DNA of 64,000 nt from Roseobacter sp. (GCA_002731875.1 PCCY01000021.1:584048-648047); one strand, 5' to 3'. Counted from the first letter of the stretch, positions 1-10,726 are shown. A program made the numbers and translations. The notes: generated by a model from the sequence alone, not told the origin.

Positions 1-1852
1 GGTGGCAGTCGTTTGCGATGAAGGGTGCCCCGGATTTCTGGGCCAGCGCGCGTTCTACAACCGGGTGGCGCCCGCCCTTGATATCAAACGCCCGAGAATT
101 ATCGATGTGCGGCCTTACCCAGTTGTGGGACAGAGCCAAATCGGCCAGACTGGTTGCGAGGTCGATTTCGGCCAGCCCGGTTGATGCCGATCCGATGGGT
201 CCCGCGTGTTCCAATATCGCGGATTTCAGGCTTTCGTAGAGCCGTTTTTCAATTTCCAGCGCGTGATTGCCGGCATTGAGAATCTTGGTTTCCAATTCGG
301 ATAGCTGGACGGTGGTGAAGCGAACCTGATTGGCGGTTGTTTGACGGTGGATAAACGTTTCCGATAGCGGTGCCGAGAGCATTTTGTCAGCGTGGGTTGA
401 TGTAACTTCGACAAAGTAGCCCAGGACGTTGTTGTGTTTGATCTTGAGGGTTGAAATACCAGTGAGCGAGATGAAGTCCTGCTGCATTCGGGCAATCACG
501 CTACGACCCTCATCGCGTAGAAGCCGCAGTTCGTCGAGGTCGGCATTATAGCCGGCGGCGATGAAACCTCCGTCGCGGGCAAGCAGAGGGGGTTCGGCGA
601 TCAATGCCTGGTCCAGAAGTTCGATCAACGCGCCGTGTCCGATCAGGCCTCGGGTCGCTTCGCCCAGCAAAGCGGGCAGGGAGGTCACGTGAAGTTTTTC
701 GGCCAGAAGTTCAGCTTCTGTCAGGCCGTTACGAATAGCTGCCAAATCGCGGGGGCCGCCTCGGTCAAGGGACAGGCGCGACAAGGCGCGGTCCAAATCG
801 GGTACGCTGCGCAAATGTTGTCTTGAAGCATTTCTTAAGCCAGCGTTGTCACAGGCAAATGCGATGGCATCTAAGCGATCCTGAATAGTCTCTAACACGC
901 GGGAGGGTGAGGAAATGCGCCGTTCAAGCAGACGTGCCCCGGCGGCGGTCGCCGTCTTGTCCATTACCGATAACAAAGTGTCGGTCCGCCCGCCGGTCAG
1001 CGCGTGGGTCAATTCGAGATTGCGTCGCGTGGCCGCGTCGATCTGGATGCTGCGAGCTTCGGCTTCTTTTTGAGGGTGGCGCAGCAGCGGCAGTTTGCCT
1101 TTTTGAGTGATTTCGAGATAGTCGATGATCGCACCCATCGCAGATATTTCGGTGCGGGCGAAAGTGCCAAACGCATCCAGAGAGCTGACGCCGAACAGAT
1201 CGCAAATGCGTTTTTCGGCGCTGGAGCTGTCAAAAGCTGAACGTGCCAGAGGTGTGAGAGCTAAGTCAAAATCAGAGACTAATTCACGCAGTTCCGCCTC
1301 TTTTGCTTCCGACACAACAAGCTCTGAAGGCATGAGCCGGGCCAGTTCGGGCCCAAGACGTGCCGGCTTCATGGGCATCACGTGAAACGCACCGGTCGAA
1401 ATATCGACCCAGGCCAGCGCGTGGCTATCGCGTACCTCGGCATACGCGGCAAGATAGTTGTGACGTCGCGCTTCGAGCAATGATTCCTCGGTCAGGGTGC
1501 CGGGGGTGACCAGGCGAACGACATCGCGTTTGACCACACTTTTGTAACCGCGCTTCTTTGCCTCTGCCGGGCTTTCCATTTGTTCGCATACTGCGACGCG
1601 AAAGCCCTTGCGGATCAGCGTCAGAAGATAGCCTTCGGCGGCATGGACCGGGACACCGCACATGGGGATATCTTCGCCGCCATGTTTGCCGCGTTTGGTC
1701 AGTGCGATGTCCAGTGCTTCGGCGGCTGCAACCGCGTCGTCAAAGAACATCTCGTAGAAATCGCCCATTCGGTAGAATAGCAATGCGTCCGCATATTGCG
1801 CTTTCAGCTCGAGATACTGAACCATCATCGGCGTGATTTTTTCTTCGGTCAC
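1..1852 (-). CDS. mutS: DNA mismatch repair protein MutS, N-terminal two thirds (partial at window edge)
   Basis: MutS binds mismatches and small loops in DNA and starts methyl-independent or strand-directed repair in the cytoplasm. The reading frame runs unbroken from a GTG at 1852 to base 1 (about 617 codons; the family is usually about 850-880). The start is supported by GGGGA about 7 bases upstream. The mismatch-wedge motif F32-Y33-E34 is present in GDFYEMF, followed by the connector and the lever/clamp regions; the last visible residues (PFIANDC) lie just before the ATPase P-loop, which is outside the window. Truncation is therefore due to the window edge, not to mutation. It is divergent from the malic enzyme gene. 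Confidence 0.96.
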   Translation of the reverse strand, partial: MTEEKITPMMVQYLELKAQYADALLFYRMGDFYEMFFDDAVAAAEALDIALTKRGKHGGEDIPMCGVPVHAAEGYLLTLIRKGFRVAVCEQMESPAEAKKRGYKSVVKRDVVRLVTPGTLTEESLLEARRHNYLAAYAEVRDSHALAWVDISTGAFHVMPMKPARLGPELARLMPSELVVSEAKEAELRELVSDFDLALTPLARSAFDSSSAEKRICDLFGVSSLDAFGTFARTEISAMGAIIDYLEITQKGKLPLLRHPQKEAEARSIQIDAATRRNLELTHALTGGRTDTLLSVMDKTATAAGARLLERRISSPSRVLETIQDRLDAIAFACDNAGLRNASRQHLRSVPDLDRALSRLSLDRGGPRDLAAIRNGLTEAELLAEKLHVTSLPALLGEATRGLIGHGALIELLDQALIAEPPLLARDGGFIAAGYNADLDELRLLRDEGRSVIARMQQDFISLTGISTLKIKHNNVLGYFVEVTSTHADKMLSAPLSETFIHRQTTANQVRFTTVQLSELETKILNAGNHALEIEKRLYESLKSAILEHAGPIGSASTGLAEIDLATSLADLALSHNWVRPHIDNSRAFDIKGGRHPVVERALAQKSGAPFIANDCH

Positions 1853-2015
1853 TTTCAATCCCCGTTCTACTTTGCCTTATGTACAGACCCGTGTCCTTGG
1901 GCGAAAGGGCGGAAGGCCGTTGGACCCCCTTATCGCGACGCAGAAAATACCATCATGATTGTGCGTTGGGTCGTTCACCGATATGAAGCTAGGAAATATT
2001 AGGGAGGCCGTTTCA

Positions 2016-4274
2016 GTGTCAAAAAGCCGTATTACGCCAGAAGAGGCACTTGCCTTTCATCTTGAACCCATGCCCGGCAAGTTCGAGATTTCCGCAACCG
2101 TTCCGATGACCACCCAACGGGATCTGAGCCTTGCGTATTCTCCCGGTGTTGCCGTGCCTTGCGAGGCGATCGCTGACAACCCTGAATTGGCGTATGACTA
2201 TACCAACAAAGGCAATCTGGTCGCGGTCATTTCCAACGGTACAGCGGTTCTGGGGCTGGGGAACCTGGGGGCGCTCGCGTCAAAGCCGGTGATGGAAGGC
2301 AAAGCGGTTTTGTTCAAGCGGTTCGCAGACGTGAATTCGATTGATATTGAACTCGATACCGAAGACCCCGAGGCATTCATCAATGCGGTTAAATTAATGG
2401 GACCTACGTTTGGTGGGATCAATCTGGAAGACATAAAGGCACCCGAGTGTTTCATCATTGAACAGCGTCTGAAAGAAGAAATGGACATTCCAGTCTTTCA
2501 CGACGATCAGCACGGAACTGCGGTGATTTGTGCAGCGGGTCTGCTGAACGCCTTGCGCATTTCGGGCAAGAAGATCGAAGATGTGCAGATTGTGTTGAAC
2601 GGTGCGGGTGCGGCGGGGATCGCCTGCCTTGAACTGCTCAAGGCGATGGGTGCCAAGCACAACAATTGCATCATGTGCGACACCAAAGGTGTGATCTATC
2701 AGGGCCGTACCGAGGGCATGAACCAGTGGAAGTCGGCCCATGCGGCGCAGACCGAACTGCGCACGCTGGAAGAGGCGATGAAGAATGCGGACGTGTTCTT
2801 GGGTGTGTCGGTCAAAGGGGCGGTGACGCCTGCGATGGTCGCCAGCATGGCCGATAATCCGGTGATCTTCGCAATGGCGAACCCCGATCCTGAAATCACG
2901 CCGGAGGAAGCGCACGAGGTGCGCCCCGATGCGATTGTCGCCACGGGCCGCAGCGATTACCCCAATCAGGTGAACAACGTTTTGGGCTTTCCCTACCTGT
3001 TCCGCGGGGCGCTGGATATTCACGCCCGGGCAATCAACGACGAGATGAAGATCGCCTGCGCCCACGCTTTGGCCGATCTGGCGCGCGAGGATGTGCCGGA
3101 TGAAGTGGCGCTGGCCTATGGCAAGAACCTGAGCTTTGGGCGCGATTACATCATCCCGACGCCGTTCGATCCGCGTCTGATTCATCGCATCCCGCCTGCT
3201 GTTGCACGTGCAGGGATGGACACCGGCGCCGCGCGGCGCCCGATTATCGATATGGATGCCTATGAGTTAAGTCTGAAATCAAGAATGGATCCGACAGCGA
3301 ACATCTTGCGCGGCATTAACGCTCGGGCACGGGCAAATCAGGCGCGGATGATCTTTGCAGAGGGTGACGATCCCAGGGTCTTGCGTGCAGCAGTGATGTA
3401 TCAGCGATCAGGGCTGGGTAAAGCGCTGGTGGTTGGACGTGCTGACGACGTCAAGCAAAAGCTGTCGGTAGCAGGGTTAGATGACGCTTACCGGGAACTT
3501 GAAATCGTTAACGCCGCCAACACCACTTATCTGGATACGTATAAGTCGTTTCTTTATGACCGCCTGAAGCGTAGAGGGTCCGACCACAAGGACATTCACC
3601 GGCTTGCCGCCCGCGATCGGCATGTTTTTGCCTCGCTTATGCTGGCGCATGGTCACGGTGATGGGCTGGTTACGGGTGCTACACGCAAATCCGCGCATGT
3701 GTTGGAGAGAATAAACCATGTCTTCAACGCAGACGCGGAGCATGGTGCCGTGGGCATTACGGCGCTTTTGCACAAAGGTCGGATCGTTTTTATCGGCGAT
3801 ACCCTGGTGCACGAGTGGCCGAACGAGGTGGATCTTGCCAACATCGCCGAAAGCGGTGCCAAGGTCGCCCGCCATATGGGGTTGGAGCCCCGCGTCGCCT
3901 TCGTGAGCTTTTCTACTTTCGGTTATCCCGTGTCAGAGCGCGCGGAAAAGATGCAGCGCGCGCCAGACGTACTGGATGCACGTGGGGTTGATTTTGAATA
4001 CGAAGGCGAAATGACCGTCGACGTCGCGTTGAACGCTGCAAGTCAAAAGAACTATCCGTTCTCTCGTTTGACCGGTCCAGCCAACATTCTGGTTGTGCCC
4101 GCGCGGCATTCGGCAAGCATATCGGTCAAGTTGATGCAGGAAATGGCGGGGGCGACAGTCATTGGACCAATCTTGACCGGCCTTGATAAATCAATTCAAA
4201 TTTGTTCGACCACGTCCACCGCGAACGATATCCTTAATATGGCAATCTTGGCCGCGTGCAAGGTTGGCGAATGA
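2016..4274 (+). CDS. maeB: NADP-dependent malic enzyme with C-terminal phosphotransacetylase-like domain
   Basis: Oxidative decarboxylation of malate to pyruvate with reduction of NADP, a cytoplasmic anaplerotic/NADPH-supplying reaction. 752 residues, the length of the hybrid MaeB class. The N-terminal half holds the catalytic tyrosine in LAYSPGVA, the metal-ligand region NLEDIKAPECF, FHDDQHGTAV and a nucleotide-binding GAGAAG. From about residue 430 the protein turns into a phosphate acetyl/butyryl-transferase-like domain, known in this family as a regulatory acetyl-CoA-sensing part. An earlier in-frame ATG at 1959 exists, but GTG 2016 has a strong GGGAGG 8 bases upstream, so I start there. 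Its stop overlaps the next start (ATGA), implying translational coupling to the PfkB kinase. Confidence 0.95.
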   Translation: MSKSRITPEEALAFHLEPMPGKFEISATVPMTTQRDLSLAYSPGVAVPCEAIADNPELAYDYTNKGNLVAVISNGTAVLGLGNLGALASKPVMEGKAVLFKRFADVNSIDIELDTEDPEAFINAVKLMGPTFGGINLEDIKAPECFIIEQRLKEEMDIPVFHDDQHGTAVICAAGLLNALRISGKKIEDVQIVLNGAGAAGIACLELLKAMGAKHNNCIMCDTKGVIYQGRTEGMNQWKSAHAAQTELRTLEEAMKNADVFLGVSVKGAVTPAMVASMADNPVIFAMANPDPEITPEEAHEVRPDAIVATGRSDYPNQVNNVLGFPYLFRGALDIHARAINDEMKIACAHALADLAREDVPDEVALAYGKNLSFGRDYIIPTPFDPRLIHRIPPAVARAGMDTGAARRPIIDMDAYELSLKSRMDPTANILRGINARARANQARMIFAEGDDPRVLRAAVMYQRSGLGKALVVGRADDVKQKLSVAGLDDAYRELEIVNAANTTYLDTYKSFLYDRLKRRGSDHKDIHRLAARDRHVFASLMLAHGHGDGLVTGATRKSAHVLERINHVFNADAEHGAVGITALLHKGRIVFIGDTLVHEWPNEVDLANIAESGAKVARHMGLEPRVAFVSFSTFGYPVSERAEKMQRAPDVLDARGVDFEYEGEMTVDVALNAASQKNYPFSRLTGPANILVVPARHSASISVKLMQEMAGATVIGPILTGLDKSIQICSTTSTANDILNMAILAACKVGE

Positions 4275-5152
4275 TCTGGAATCTCGGCTCTATCAACGCT
4301 GATAACTTTTACTATTTACGTGATCTGCCCCGGCCGGGCGAAACGTTAACAGCACGTGATTTCCGACAGGGCCTGGGCGGTAAGGGAGCGAATATGTCGG
4401 TCGCAGCCGCACGGGCCGGTGCCCGGGTGATGCATATCGGGGCGGTCGGCAAGGACGGAAAATGGGCAAAAGAGCGGTTGCTTGAATACGGGGTCGAAAC
4501 GCAACATATCAACATCGTCGACACGGTGACGGGTCATGCGAATATCTGCGTCAGCGATGATGGCGAGAATTCTATCGTAATATCACCTGGTGCGAATTAT
4601 CAGGTCAGCGACAAAATGATAGGTGCAGCTCTTGCCGAAGCGTCACCGGATGACATTTTGTTGATGCAAAACGAGATGTTAAATCAACACTACGCGGCAA
4701 CGATAGCCAAGACGCTTGGACTGCGTGTCATCTACGCCGCGGCTCCGTTTGATGCCCAGGCGGTTATGCATCTTATTGATCATGTTGACCTGCTGGTTCT
4801 CAATCAGGGGGAGGCAGAGGAATTCGAGGCTTCGATTGGAGCAGAACTCGAGACGTGCCAAGTTGACGATATCATCGTGACCTTAGGGGCGCAGGGATGC
4901 AAATGGGTCTCTAATAAGGCCCATACCACCTGCTCATTTCCCGCATATAAAGTGGATGCGATCGATACAACCGGTGCCGGAGATACCTTTACCGGTTATC
5001 TGGCGGCAGCACTTGACCGCCGCTTGACCATGCCGAATGCGATCACTCTCGCAATGCAGGCGAGCGCGTTGATGGTGATGCGTCGGGGCACCGCTGATGT
5101 TATCCCCGATCTTAAGGACATCGAAGATTACGGCTTTGATGAAATACCTTAA
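4271..5152 (+). CDS. PfkB-family carbohydrate kinase (ribokinase-like)
   Basis: ATP-dependent phosphorylation of a sugar or nucleoside, substrate unknown. 293 residues with the PfkB fold landmarks: an N-terminal GSINADNF strand, the GGKGAN sugar-binding motif near residues 36-41 and the C-terminal anion-hole motif DTTGAGD at 232-238, whose last Asp is the catalytic base. The architecture is nearest to ribokinase (RbsK), but no ribose transporter or repressor lies nearby. ATG 4271 is chosen because it overlaps the maeB stop by four bases; an earlier in-frame start at 4256 would lie inside maeB. The 3' end overlaps the convergent msrA stop by four bases. Confidence 0.85.
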   Translation: MIWNLGSINADNFYYLRDLPRPGETLTARDFRQGLGGKGANMSVAAARAGARVMHIGAVGKDGKWAKERLLEYGVETQHINIVDTVTGHANICVSDDGENSIVISPGANYQVSDKMIGAALAEASPDDILLMQNEMLNQHYAATIAKTLGLRVIYAAAPFDAQAVMHLIDHVDLLVLNQGEAEEFEASIGAELETCQVDDIIVTLGAQGCKWVSNKAHTTCSFPAYKVDAIDTTGAGDTFTGYLAAALDRRLTMPNAITLAMQASALMVMRRGTADVIPDLKDIEDYGFDEIP

Positions 5153-5814
5153 TGCGTGAAAGGTGCGGCACTGCCCCAAAGCTGTTTCACACGCTGATCA
5201 CGCCCACAGCCATCCCGGTAGCGTTTATATGCGACTGATTTTTTAACGGCCAGCCCGACGCTTGAGAATGCCAGCCTTTCGCTACTTTTGTAATAATCCT
5301 GATGGTAAGCGTCCGCAGGATAAAATGTGGTTTTTCCCAACACAGGCGTCACGATCGTCTGGCCAAGGGCAGCCTGGGCCTGAGCCTTTGCCTGGGTGGC
5401 GGCTGCTTTCTGAACCGCGTCCTTTGCGAATATCGCTGTGCGATAACTGTCGCCGCGATCACAAAATTGACCACCCGCATCCGTGGGATCTACGGACCGG
5501 AAATACATTGAAAGCAGTTGGTCCAGGCTGACAACAGCGGGGTCGAACTGGATTTGAGCCGCTTCGTAGTGTCCTGTCCCCCCGGCCGTAACTTGTTTGT
5601 AAGTGGGGTTCTTAACAGTGCCCCCTGCAAAACCCGAAATGACTTCCTTCACACCCTTGACGCTTTCAAAGTCGGATTCAACGCACCAGAAACATCCCCC
5701 CGCCACCAAAAGTGTCTCTGTTTCAGCGGCCTTGGCGGTTGTCGCTTGCGCAATCATCCCTAGTGAAATGGTAACCGACAGTGCAATTATCCTGACGTTG
5801 TAACTGAAATTCAT
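5149..5814 (-). CDS. msrA: Peptide-methionine (S)-S-oxide reductase MsrA, exported form
   Basis: Reduces methionine-S-sulfoxide in proteins, repairing oxidative damage. The motif GGCFWCVE (G39-E46) contains the catalytic Cys41 and is diagnostic. The first 30 residues (basic start, hydrophobic core, ending AKA-A) form a Sec signal peptide, so this copy should act in the periplasm, unlike the cytoplasmic E. coli enzyme. Start ATG 5814 has GGAGG 8 bases upstream; an upstream in-frame extension to 5883 lacks this. 221 residues including the signal, normal for the family. Its reductant in the periplasm is not evident from neighbours. Confidence 0.95.
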   Translation of the reverse strand: MNFSYNVRIIALSVTISLGMIAQATTAKAAETETLLVAGGCFWCVESDFESVKGVKEVISGFAGGTVKNPTYKQVTAGGTGHYEAAQIQFDPAVVSLDQLLSMYFRSVDPTDAGGQFCDRGDSYRTAIFAKDAVQKAAATQAKAQAQAALGQTIVTPVLGKTTFYPADAYHQDYYKSSERLAFSSVGLAVKKSVAYKRYRDGCGRDQRVKQLWGSAAPFTH

Positions 5815-5959
5815 AGTGCATCCTCCACACGAAACGGTGGCGGCAATACCGAAATGGCGCAATACACGTCTTGGCGATGTCACGACCTAGTGATTTCAAT
5901 TTCAGTGTTGGCGTAGGCTGTCGAAGTTCTTAGCGTTTGGCAAATCACAAGGAGTTTTT

Positions 5960-6868
5960 ATGCAAGAGCACGTCACCACGCATCAAGCAGAAGAAGATGC
6001 AAGAAACGACGCCATATTTATATATTTAAACGGTGAAATCGTACCGAAGGCGCAAGCCTTGGTAAGCGTTTACGACAGTGGTTTCATGCTGGGCGATGGT
6101 ATCTGGGAAGGACTGCGCCTGTACGATGGGTGCTGGGCCTTCATTGACGATCATTTCGACAGGTTGTTCGAGGCCGCCAAAGCCATTGATCTTGATATCG
6201 GTCTGACCCGGGAAAAACTGGTCGAGGCTTTGTTAGAGACCCAACGCGCGAACAAAATGACCACAGATGCCCATGCGCGGCTGATGATCACGCGGGGCGT
6301 CAAAACCCGCCCCTTCCAGCATCCGTCCTTGTCTAGATCGGGTCCGACCATCACCATTATCATGGAGCATTCCCGCCCAAGCATCCCGAGACCCATTCGG
6401 CTGGCCACCGTACCACATATGCGCGGTCTGCCGATGACCCAGGACCCCAAGTTGAATAGCCATTCGAAACTCAATTGCATTCTGGCATGCATAGCTGCCG
6501 AAAAAGCCGGAGCTGACGAGGCGCTGATGCTTGATATCAACGGCTTCGTGAATACCACCAATGCCTGCAATTTTTTCATTGTGCGTAAAGGCGCTGTTTG
6601 GACCAGCACAGGTGACTATTGTATGAATGGTATCACGCGCCAGAAGGTGATCGATTTGTGCCATTCCCATGACATTCCGATATATGAACGAAATTTTTCG
6701 TTGGTTGATACCTATGGCGCGGACGAGGCATTCTTGACCGGGACATTTGGCGCTCAGACACCGGTGGCATCGGTTGACGGTCGTCAGATCGGTACGGGCG
6801 ATATGGGCCCGGTCACCCGGCGGCTTCGCGGGCTTTATAAGGACTTGATCAAAGAGGAGTGCAGCTAA
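5960..6868 (+). CDS. Aminotransferase class IV (branched-chain / D-amino-acid transaminase-like)
   Basis: PLP-dependent transaminase of fold type IV, cytoplasmic. 302 residues. Visible landmarks are YLNGEIVP near the start, the SVYDSGFMLGDGIWEGLR segment (residues 36-53), the PLP-binding lysine K170 in HSKLNCILA and the C-terminal FLTGTFGAQTPV phosphate-site region. Whether it favours branched-chain L-amino acids, D-alanine or an aryl amine cannot be told from the motifs. AAGGAG stands 7 bases before ATG 5960. Its TAA overlaps the ATG of the following sulfotransferase-like gene by one base, so the two are expected to be co-translated and to share a pathway. Confidence 0.88.
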   Translation: MQEHVTTHQAEEDARNDAIFIYLNGEIVPKAQALVSVYDSGFMLGDGIWEGLRLYDGCWAFIDDHFDRLFEAAKAIDLDIGLTREKLVEALLETQRANKMTTDAHARLMITRGVKTRPFQHPSLSRSGPTITIIMEHSRPSIPRPIRLATVPHMRGLPMTQDPKLNSHSKLNCILACIAAEKAGADEALMLDINGFVNTTNACNFFIVRKGAVWTSTGDYCMNGITRQKVIDLCHSHDIPIYERNFSLVDTYGADEAFLTGTFGAQTPVASVDGRQIGTGDMGPVTRRLRGLYKDLIKEECS

Positions 6869-7560
6869 TGCGGATCGCAATGTGGTCGGGGCCGCGTAAC
6901 CTTAGCACCGCCATGATGTACAGCTTTGGCAACAGGGCGGACTTTTCCGTGATGGATGAACCGTTTTATGCTGCGTACCTTGCCCGGACGGGCTTATCGC
7001 ACCCGTTGTCTGATCAGATAATTGCAGCGCATCCTACCGACCCGGTCAAAATCGCTGCGTCTTGTCGTGTCGGCGGTACACCCCACCTTTATATGAAACA
7101 TATGCCTCACCATATGCTTGACGGGTTTCCGGTGGATTGGGCCAGGGATTGCGTGAACATTCATCTGATACGCCATCCTGCGCGTGTAATTGCCAGTTAT
7201 GCCGCCAAACGGGAAACCCCGACCTTCGATGACATCGGATTTGGTCAACAGACGGCGTTGTTCAACCAAATCGGCGGACTGGTCATTGATTCATCGGACA
7301 TCCGACGTGACCCCGAAGGTATGCTGCGCAAGCTCTGCGCAGCCATTGACCTTTCGTTTGATCCGGCGATGCTTCACTGGCCAGCCGGAGGCCGTCGCGA
7401 AGACGGTATCTGGGCGTCGCACTGGTACGGTGCGGTGCATCAAAGTACCGGGTTCGCTGGCGCTGAAGGACCGTTGCCAAAGCTTGGTGGCATGGATCAT
7501 GACGTGATGATGCAGGCACAGCCACATTATGACCAGCTATATGATCAGCGGCTTAGGTGA
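6868..7560 (+). CDS. Sulfotransferase-like P-loop protein
   Basis: 230 residues. The N-terminal WSGPRNLSTAMM resembles the 5'-phosphosulfate (PAPS) loop of the sulfotransferase fold, and the segment around HLIRHPARVIASY resembles the 3'-phosphate motif with its conserved Arg and Ser. Proteins of this kind are sometimes labelled as branched-chain aminotransferase-like because they accompany class IV aminotransferases, as here; that name reflects context, not chemistry. Start ATG 6868 is preceded by GAGGAG with 8-base spacing and overlaps the previous stop (TAATG). Substrate unknown. Confidence 0.75.
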   Translation: MRIAMWSGPRNLSTAMMYSFGNRADFSVMDEPFYAAYLARTGLSHPLSDQIIAAHPTDPVKIAASCRVGGTPHLYMKHMPHHMLDGFPVDWARDCVNIHLIRHPARVIASYAAKRETPTFDDIGFGQQTALFNQIGGLVIDSSDIRRDPEGMLRKLCAAIDLSFDPAMLHWPAGGRREDGIWASHWYGAVHQSTGFAGAEGPLPKLGGMDHDVMMQAQPHYDQLYDQRLR

Positions 7561-7724
7561 GATCGCAAAAACCTGGAACGCTAGGACGTGTTCACACAGC
7601 TTGGGTCAACGGCGGCTGCGCCAGCTGCCGCATCGGGATGCATGGATGCCGCATTGGTTTGACATACTGAAGTCGTTGTCAAAGCGTTCACCAAAGTTAT
7701 ACAGACCCAATACCCTTTTGTTCT

Positions 7725-7759
7725 TTAGCCCAGACAACACGCTGCATTGTCTGGGCTAA
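7725..7759. terminator. Probable bidirectional terminator between convergent genes
   Basis: A perfect 13-base inverted repeat (TTAGCCCAGACAA at 7725-7737, complement at 7747-7759) with a 9-base loop lies between the convergent sulfotransferase-like gene and argG. No long T run follows on either strand, so termination efficiency is uncertain. The rest of 7561-7773 shows no credible gene. Confidence 0.6.
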
Positions 7760-7773
7760 TTAGGGTCTGATAC

Positions 7774-8994
7774 TCACTTTTTCAGGCGCTTGTCCCGAGC
7801 GGCGAGCAGTTTGAGGCGTAGCGCGTTCAGCTGAATAAATCCTGCCGCGTCTTTTTGATCGTAAGCGCCGGCATCGTCTTCGAAAGTCACGTGAGCTTCG
7901 GAGTAAAGCGAATGTTCTGACCAGCGGCCAACGGTGCGCACATGACCCTTGTACAGTTTCAACCGAACCGTGCCGGTAACATGGGTTTGCGATGCATCAA
8001 TCGCAGCTTGCAGCATCGTGCGTTCGGGGCTGAACCAAAAACCGTTGTAAATCAGTTCGGCATAACGCGGCATCAGCTCGTCCTTCAGGTGCATCGCACC
8101 CCGGTCAAGCGTGATAGATTCTATCCCGCGGTGTGCTTCCAGCAACAAGGTCCCGCCAGGGGTTTCGTAGATACCGCGCGATTTCATACCCACAAACCGA
8201 CCCTCGACAAGGTCGAGACGCCCACATCCATGTTTACCGCCCAGTTCGTTCAGCTTGGTCAAAATCGTCGCGGGCGACATCGCTTTGCCGTCGATGCTGA
8301 CCGCATCGCCGCGTTCAAACCCGATTTCAACATATTCGGGTTCATCAGGTGCCTTTTCCGGTGAAACAGTACGCTGGTAGACATATTCGGGCGCGTCAAC
8401 TGCCGGATCTTCCAGCACTTTACCTTCAGAGGAAGTGTGCAACAGGTTTGCGTCGACACTAAACGGGGCGTCGCCGCGTTTGTCCTTGGCCACTGGAATT
8501 TGGTTTTTCTCAGCGAACTCAATGAGCTTGGTACGGCTTGACAGATCCCATTCGCGCCAAGGGGCGATCACCTTGATGTCGGGGTTCAACGCATAGGCCG
8601 CCAGTTCAAAGCGCACCTGATCATTGCCTTTACCCGTGGCACCATGGGCCACGGCGTCGGCGCCGGTTTCCGCAGCGATCTCGACCAATCGCTTTGAAAT
8701 AAGAGGGCGCGCGATGGATGTTCCCAGCAGATACAGACCCTCGTAGACGGCGTTGGCGCGGAACATCGGGAATACGAAATCACGTACAAACTCTTCGCGA
8801 AGATCTTCGATATAGATTTCCGAGGCACCCATCATTTCGGCCTTGGCGCGGGCAGGTTCCAGTTCCTCTCCCTGTCCCAAGTCGGCGGTAAACGTCACCA
8901 CCTCGCAACCATATTCTGTTTGCAGCCATTTCAGGATGATCGAGGTATCAAGCCCACCGGAATAGGCGAGCACAACTTTTTTGGGCGCGGACAT
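7774..8994 (-). CDS. argG: Argininosuccinate synthase
   Basis: Condenses citrulline and aspartate with ATP to argininosuccinate, the penultimate step of arginine synthesis in the cytoplasm. 406 residues, the usual length. The ATP-pyrophosphatase P-loop AYSGGLDTS (residues 10-18) follows the start directly, and the citrulline/aspartate-binding body ([13 protein letters not shown]) is intact. Start ATG 8994 has AAAGGA about 6 bases upstream; an open extension to 9189 has no family similarity. The divergent neighbour is ilvA. Confidence 0.97.
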   Translation of the reverse strand: MSAPKKVVLAYSGGLDTSIILKWLQTEYGCEVVTFTADLGQGEELEPARAKAEMMGASEIYIEDLREEFVRDFVFPMFRANAVYEGLYLLGTSIARPLISKRLVEIAAETGADAVAHGATGKGNDQVRFELAAYALNPDIKVIAPWREWDLSSRTKLIEFAEKNQIPVAKDKRGDAPFSVDANLLHTSSEGKVLEDPAVDAPEYVYQRTVSPEKAPDEPEYVEIGFERGDAVSIDGKAMSPATILTKLNELGGKHGCGRLDLVEGRFVGMKSRGIYETPGGTLLLEAHRGIESITLDRGAMHLKDELMPRYAELIYNGFWFSPERTMLQAAIDASQTHVTGTVRLKLYKGHVRTVGRWSEHSLYSEAHVTFEDDAGAYDQKDAAGFIQLNALRLKLLAARDKRLKK

Positions 8995-9119
8995 GATGTT
9001 TCCTTTGCGGTTTGCATCGCGAACTATCTGTTTTTCATGATGTGGGCAAGATTGAAGGCTGCGTTGACCGCGCGCGCAAGGGGTCGTATCGACATATAGT
9101 CCAATTATAGGCCGATTTA

Positions 9120-10352
9120 ATGACCGATACCTTTCAGCAAGCCGCGCGTGCCGCCACCGAAGCGATGCGTGATGTCTTCCAGCCGACACCGTTGATGCGA
9201 AATGATCACCTTTCTGAAAGGTACGGGGCGGAGATCTGGCTTAAGCGTGAAGATTTAAGCCCGGTTCGGTCTTACAAGCTGCGCGGTGCCTTCAATGCGA
9301 TGCGCAAGGTTATCCCAGCACAGACGTTGTTTGTTTGCGCGAGCGCGGGTAATCACGCGCAGGGCGTTGCGTTCATGTGCAGCTATTTCGGCGTGAAAGG
9401 CGTGATTTTCATGCCGGTAACGACGCCGCAACAGAAAATACAAAAAACCAAGATGTTCGGCGGTGCGCAGGTCGAGGTCCGGCTTGTCGGTGACTATTTT
9501 GATAAAACGTTGGCGGCCGCGCAACAGTTTTGCCGCCAGGAAGCCGCCCATTTTCTATCACCCTTCGATGATGATGACGTTATTGAAGGGCAGGCGTCGG
9601 TCGCGGTCGAAATCGAGCAACAGTTGGGTCGCGTGCCAGATCACGTTATCCTGCCAGTGGGTGGGGGTGGCCTGTCCTCGGGTATCTTCAGTTATTATGG
9701 GCGTGCCTGTAATTTCACTTTTGTAGAGCCGAAAGGTGCCCCAAGTCTGGCCCGGGCACTGCAAAATGGTGCGCCTGTGGATATTTCACCGATCAATAGT
9801 TTCGTCGATGGTGCCGCAGTCGCCATGATCGGCCAGAGGAATTTTGATCGACTACGACGGATTGATTCAAGTGCAGTTATAAATTTGGCCGAAGACCGCA
9901 TCTGCACAACCATCATTGAGATGTTGAATGTCGAAGGTATCGTGCTCGAGCCGGCGGGTGCCCTTTCGATCGAGGCACTGGGCGAAGTCGCTGAACAAAT
10001 CAAGGGTAAGACCGTCGTATGTATCGCATCTGGCGGAAATTTTGATTTCGAGAGGTTGCCCGAGGTTAAAGAGCGTGCGCAACGGTATTCGGGCATAAAA
10101 AAATACTACATACTGCGAATGCCTCAACGTCCGGGCGCATTGAAGGAATTCCTGAATACTCTCGGCCCCGATGACGATATTTGTCGATTTGAATATCTCA
10201 AGAAATCCGCACGCAATTTCGGATCGGTATTGATCGGGATCGAAACGCGGTCACCGGATAGCTTTGGTCTCATTCAGTCTCAGCTAGATGAAGCGGGTTT
10301 TACGTATACTGACATCACCAATGACGAAACGTTAGCACAATTTGTTCTGTAA
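9120..10352 (+). CDS. ilvA: Threonine dehydratase (threonine ammonia-lyase), biosynthetic short form
   Basis: PLP enzyme deaminating threonine to 2-oxobutanoate, the entry to isoleucine synthesis. 410 residues: catalytic domain with the Schiff-base lysine K53 in SYKLRGA, the glycine-rich phosphate loop GGGGLSSG near residue 181, then one C-terminal ACT-like regulatory domain (about 320-410). This is the shorter, single-regulatory-domain type rather than the roughly 514-residue enterobacterial type. ATG 9120 has no clear Shine-Dalgarno, and AT-rich TATA-like sequence ends within about 15 bases of it, so a leaderless or short-leader transcript is possible. Confidence 0.93.
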   Translation: MTDTFQQAARAATEAMRDVFQPTPLMRNDHLSERYGAEIWLKREDLSPVRSYKLRGAFNAMRKVIPAQTLFVCASAGNHAQGVAFMCSYFGVKGVIFMPVTTPQQKIQKTKMFGGAQVEVRLVGDYFDKTLAAAQQFCRQEAAHFLSPFDDDDVIEGQASVAVEIEQQLGRVPDHVILPVGGGGLSSGIFSYYGRACNFTFVEPKGAPSLARALQNGAPVDISPINSFVDGAAVAMIGQRNFDRLRRIDSSAVINLAEDRICTTIIEMLNVEGIVLEPAGALSIEALGEVAEQIKGKTVVCIASGGNFDFERLPEVKERAQRYSGIKKYYILRMPQRPGALKEFLNTLGPDDDICRFEYLKKSARNFGSVLIGIETRSPDSFGLIQSQLDEAGFTYTDITNDETLAQFVL

Positions 10353-10354
10353 GA

Positions 10355-10726
10355 TCACCTCAGGCCAGTCTCGCTGAGAGCGCTTAAAAACAGTGTCTTT
10401 GACTTTGCATATGTCGCCAGCAAGCCTGCTGTATGGCGCATATCATCTGCATTGTCGGTCGACATATCGTGGCTTTTGCGGCATTCTGCCGAAAATCCCA
10501 CAAAACCCATATTTAAAGCACTGCCTTGCAGAAAATGCAGTTCTTCGGTGATGTCGATTGGCCGATGGGCATCTTCCAGCCGTTTTAATGTATCCTCCGT
10601 TTCGTCAAAAAACACTTGAACAATCTCGTTGAAACTATCTTGCCCGATTCCGGCCCGAAGACCGTTGACGTATGCCCAATCAATCATTTTCGACCCCACG
10701 CTCGATGGGCTTTCACTAATGGTCAT
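10355..10726 (-). CDS. Histidine phosphotransfer (Hpt) domain protein
   Basis: Single-domain phosphorelay protein of 123 residues. The phosphoacceptor motif ELHFLQGSALNMGF places the phosphorylated histidine at H64 (family pattern HxLKGSAxxxG). It should shuttle phosphate between a hybrid histidine kinase and a response regulator. The divergent next gene is a receiver-phosphatase protein, a natural partner; no kinase is nearby. ATG 10726 has a weak ribosome site; an in-frame ATG at 10687 with GGGG upstream is an alternative start that leaves the Hpt core whole. Confidence 0.82.
   Translation of the reverse strand: MTISESPSSVGSKMIDWAYVNGLRAGIGQDSFNEIVQVFFDETEDTLKRLEDAHRPIDITEELHFLQGSALNMGFVGFSAECRKSHDMSTDNADDMRHTAGLLATYAKSKTLFLSALSETGLR

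Noticed and set aside
2394-3185. 263-codon open frame on the minus strand
   Set aside because: Shadow of the malic enzyme gene, with no protein-family features.
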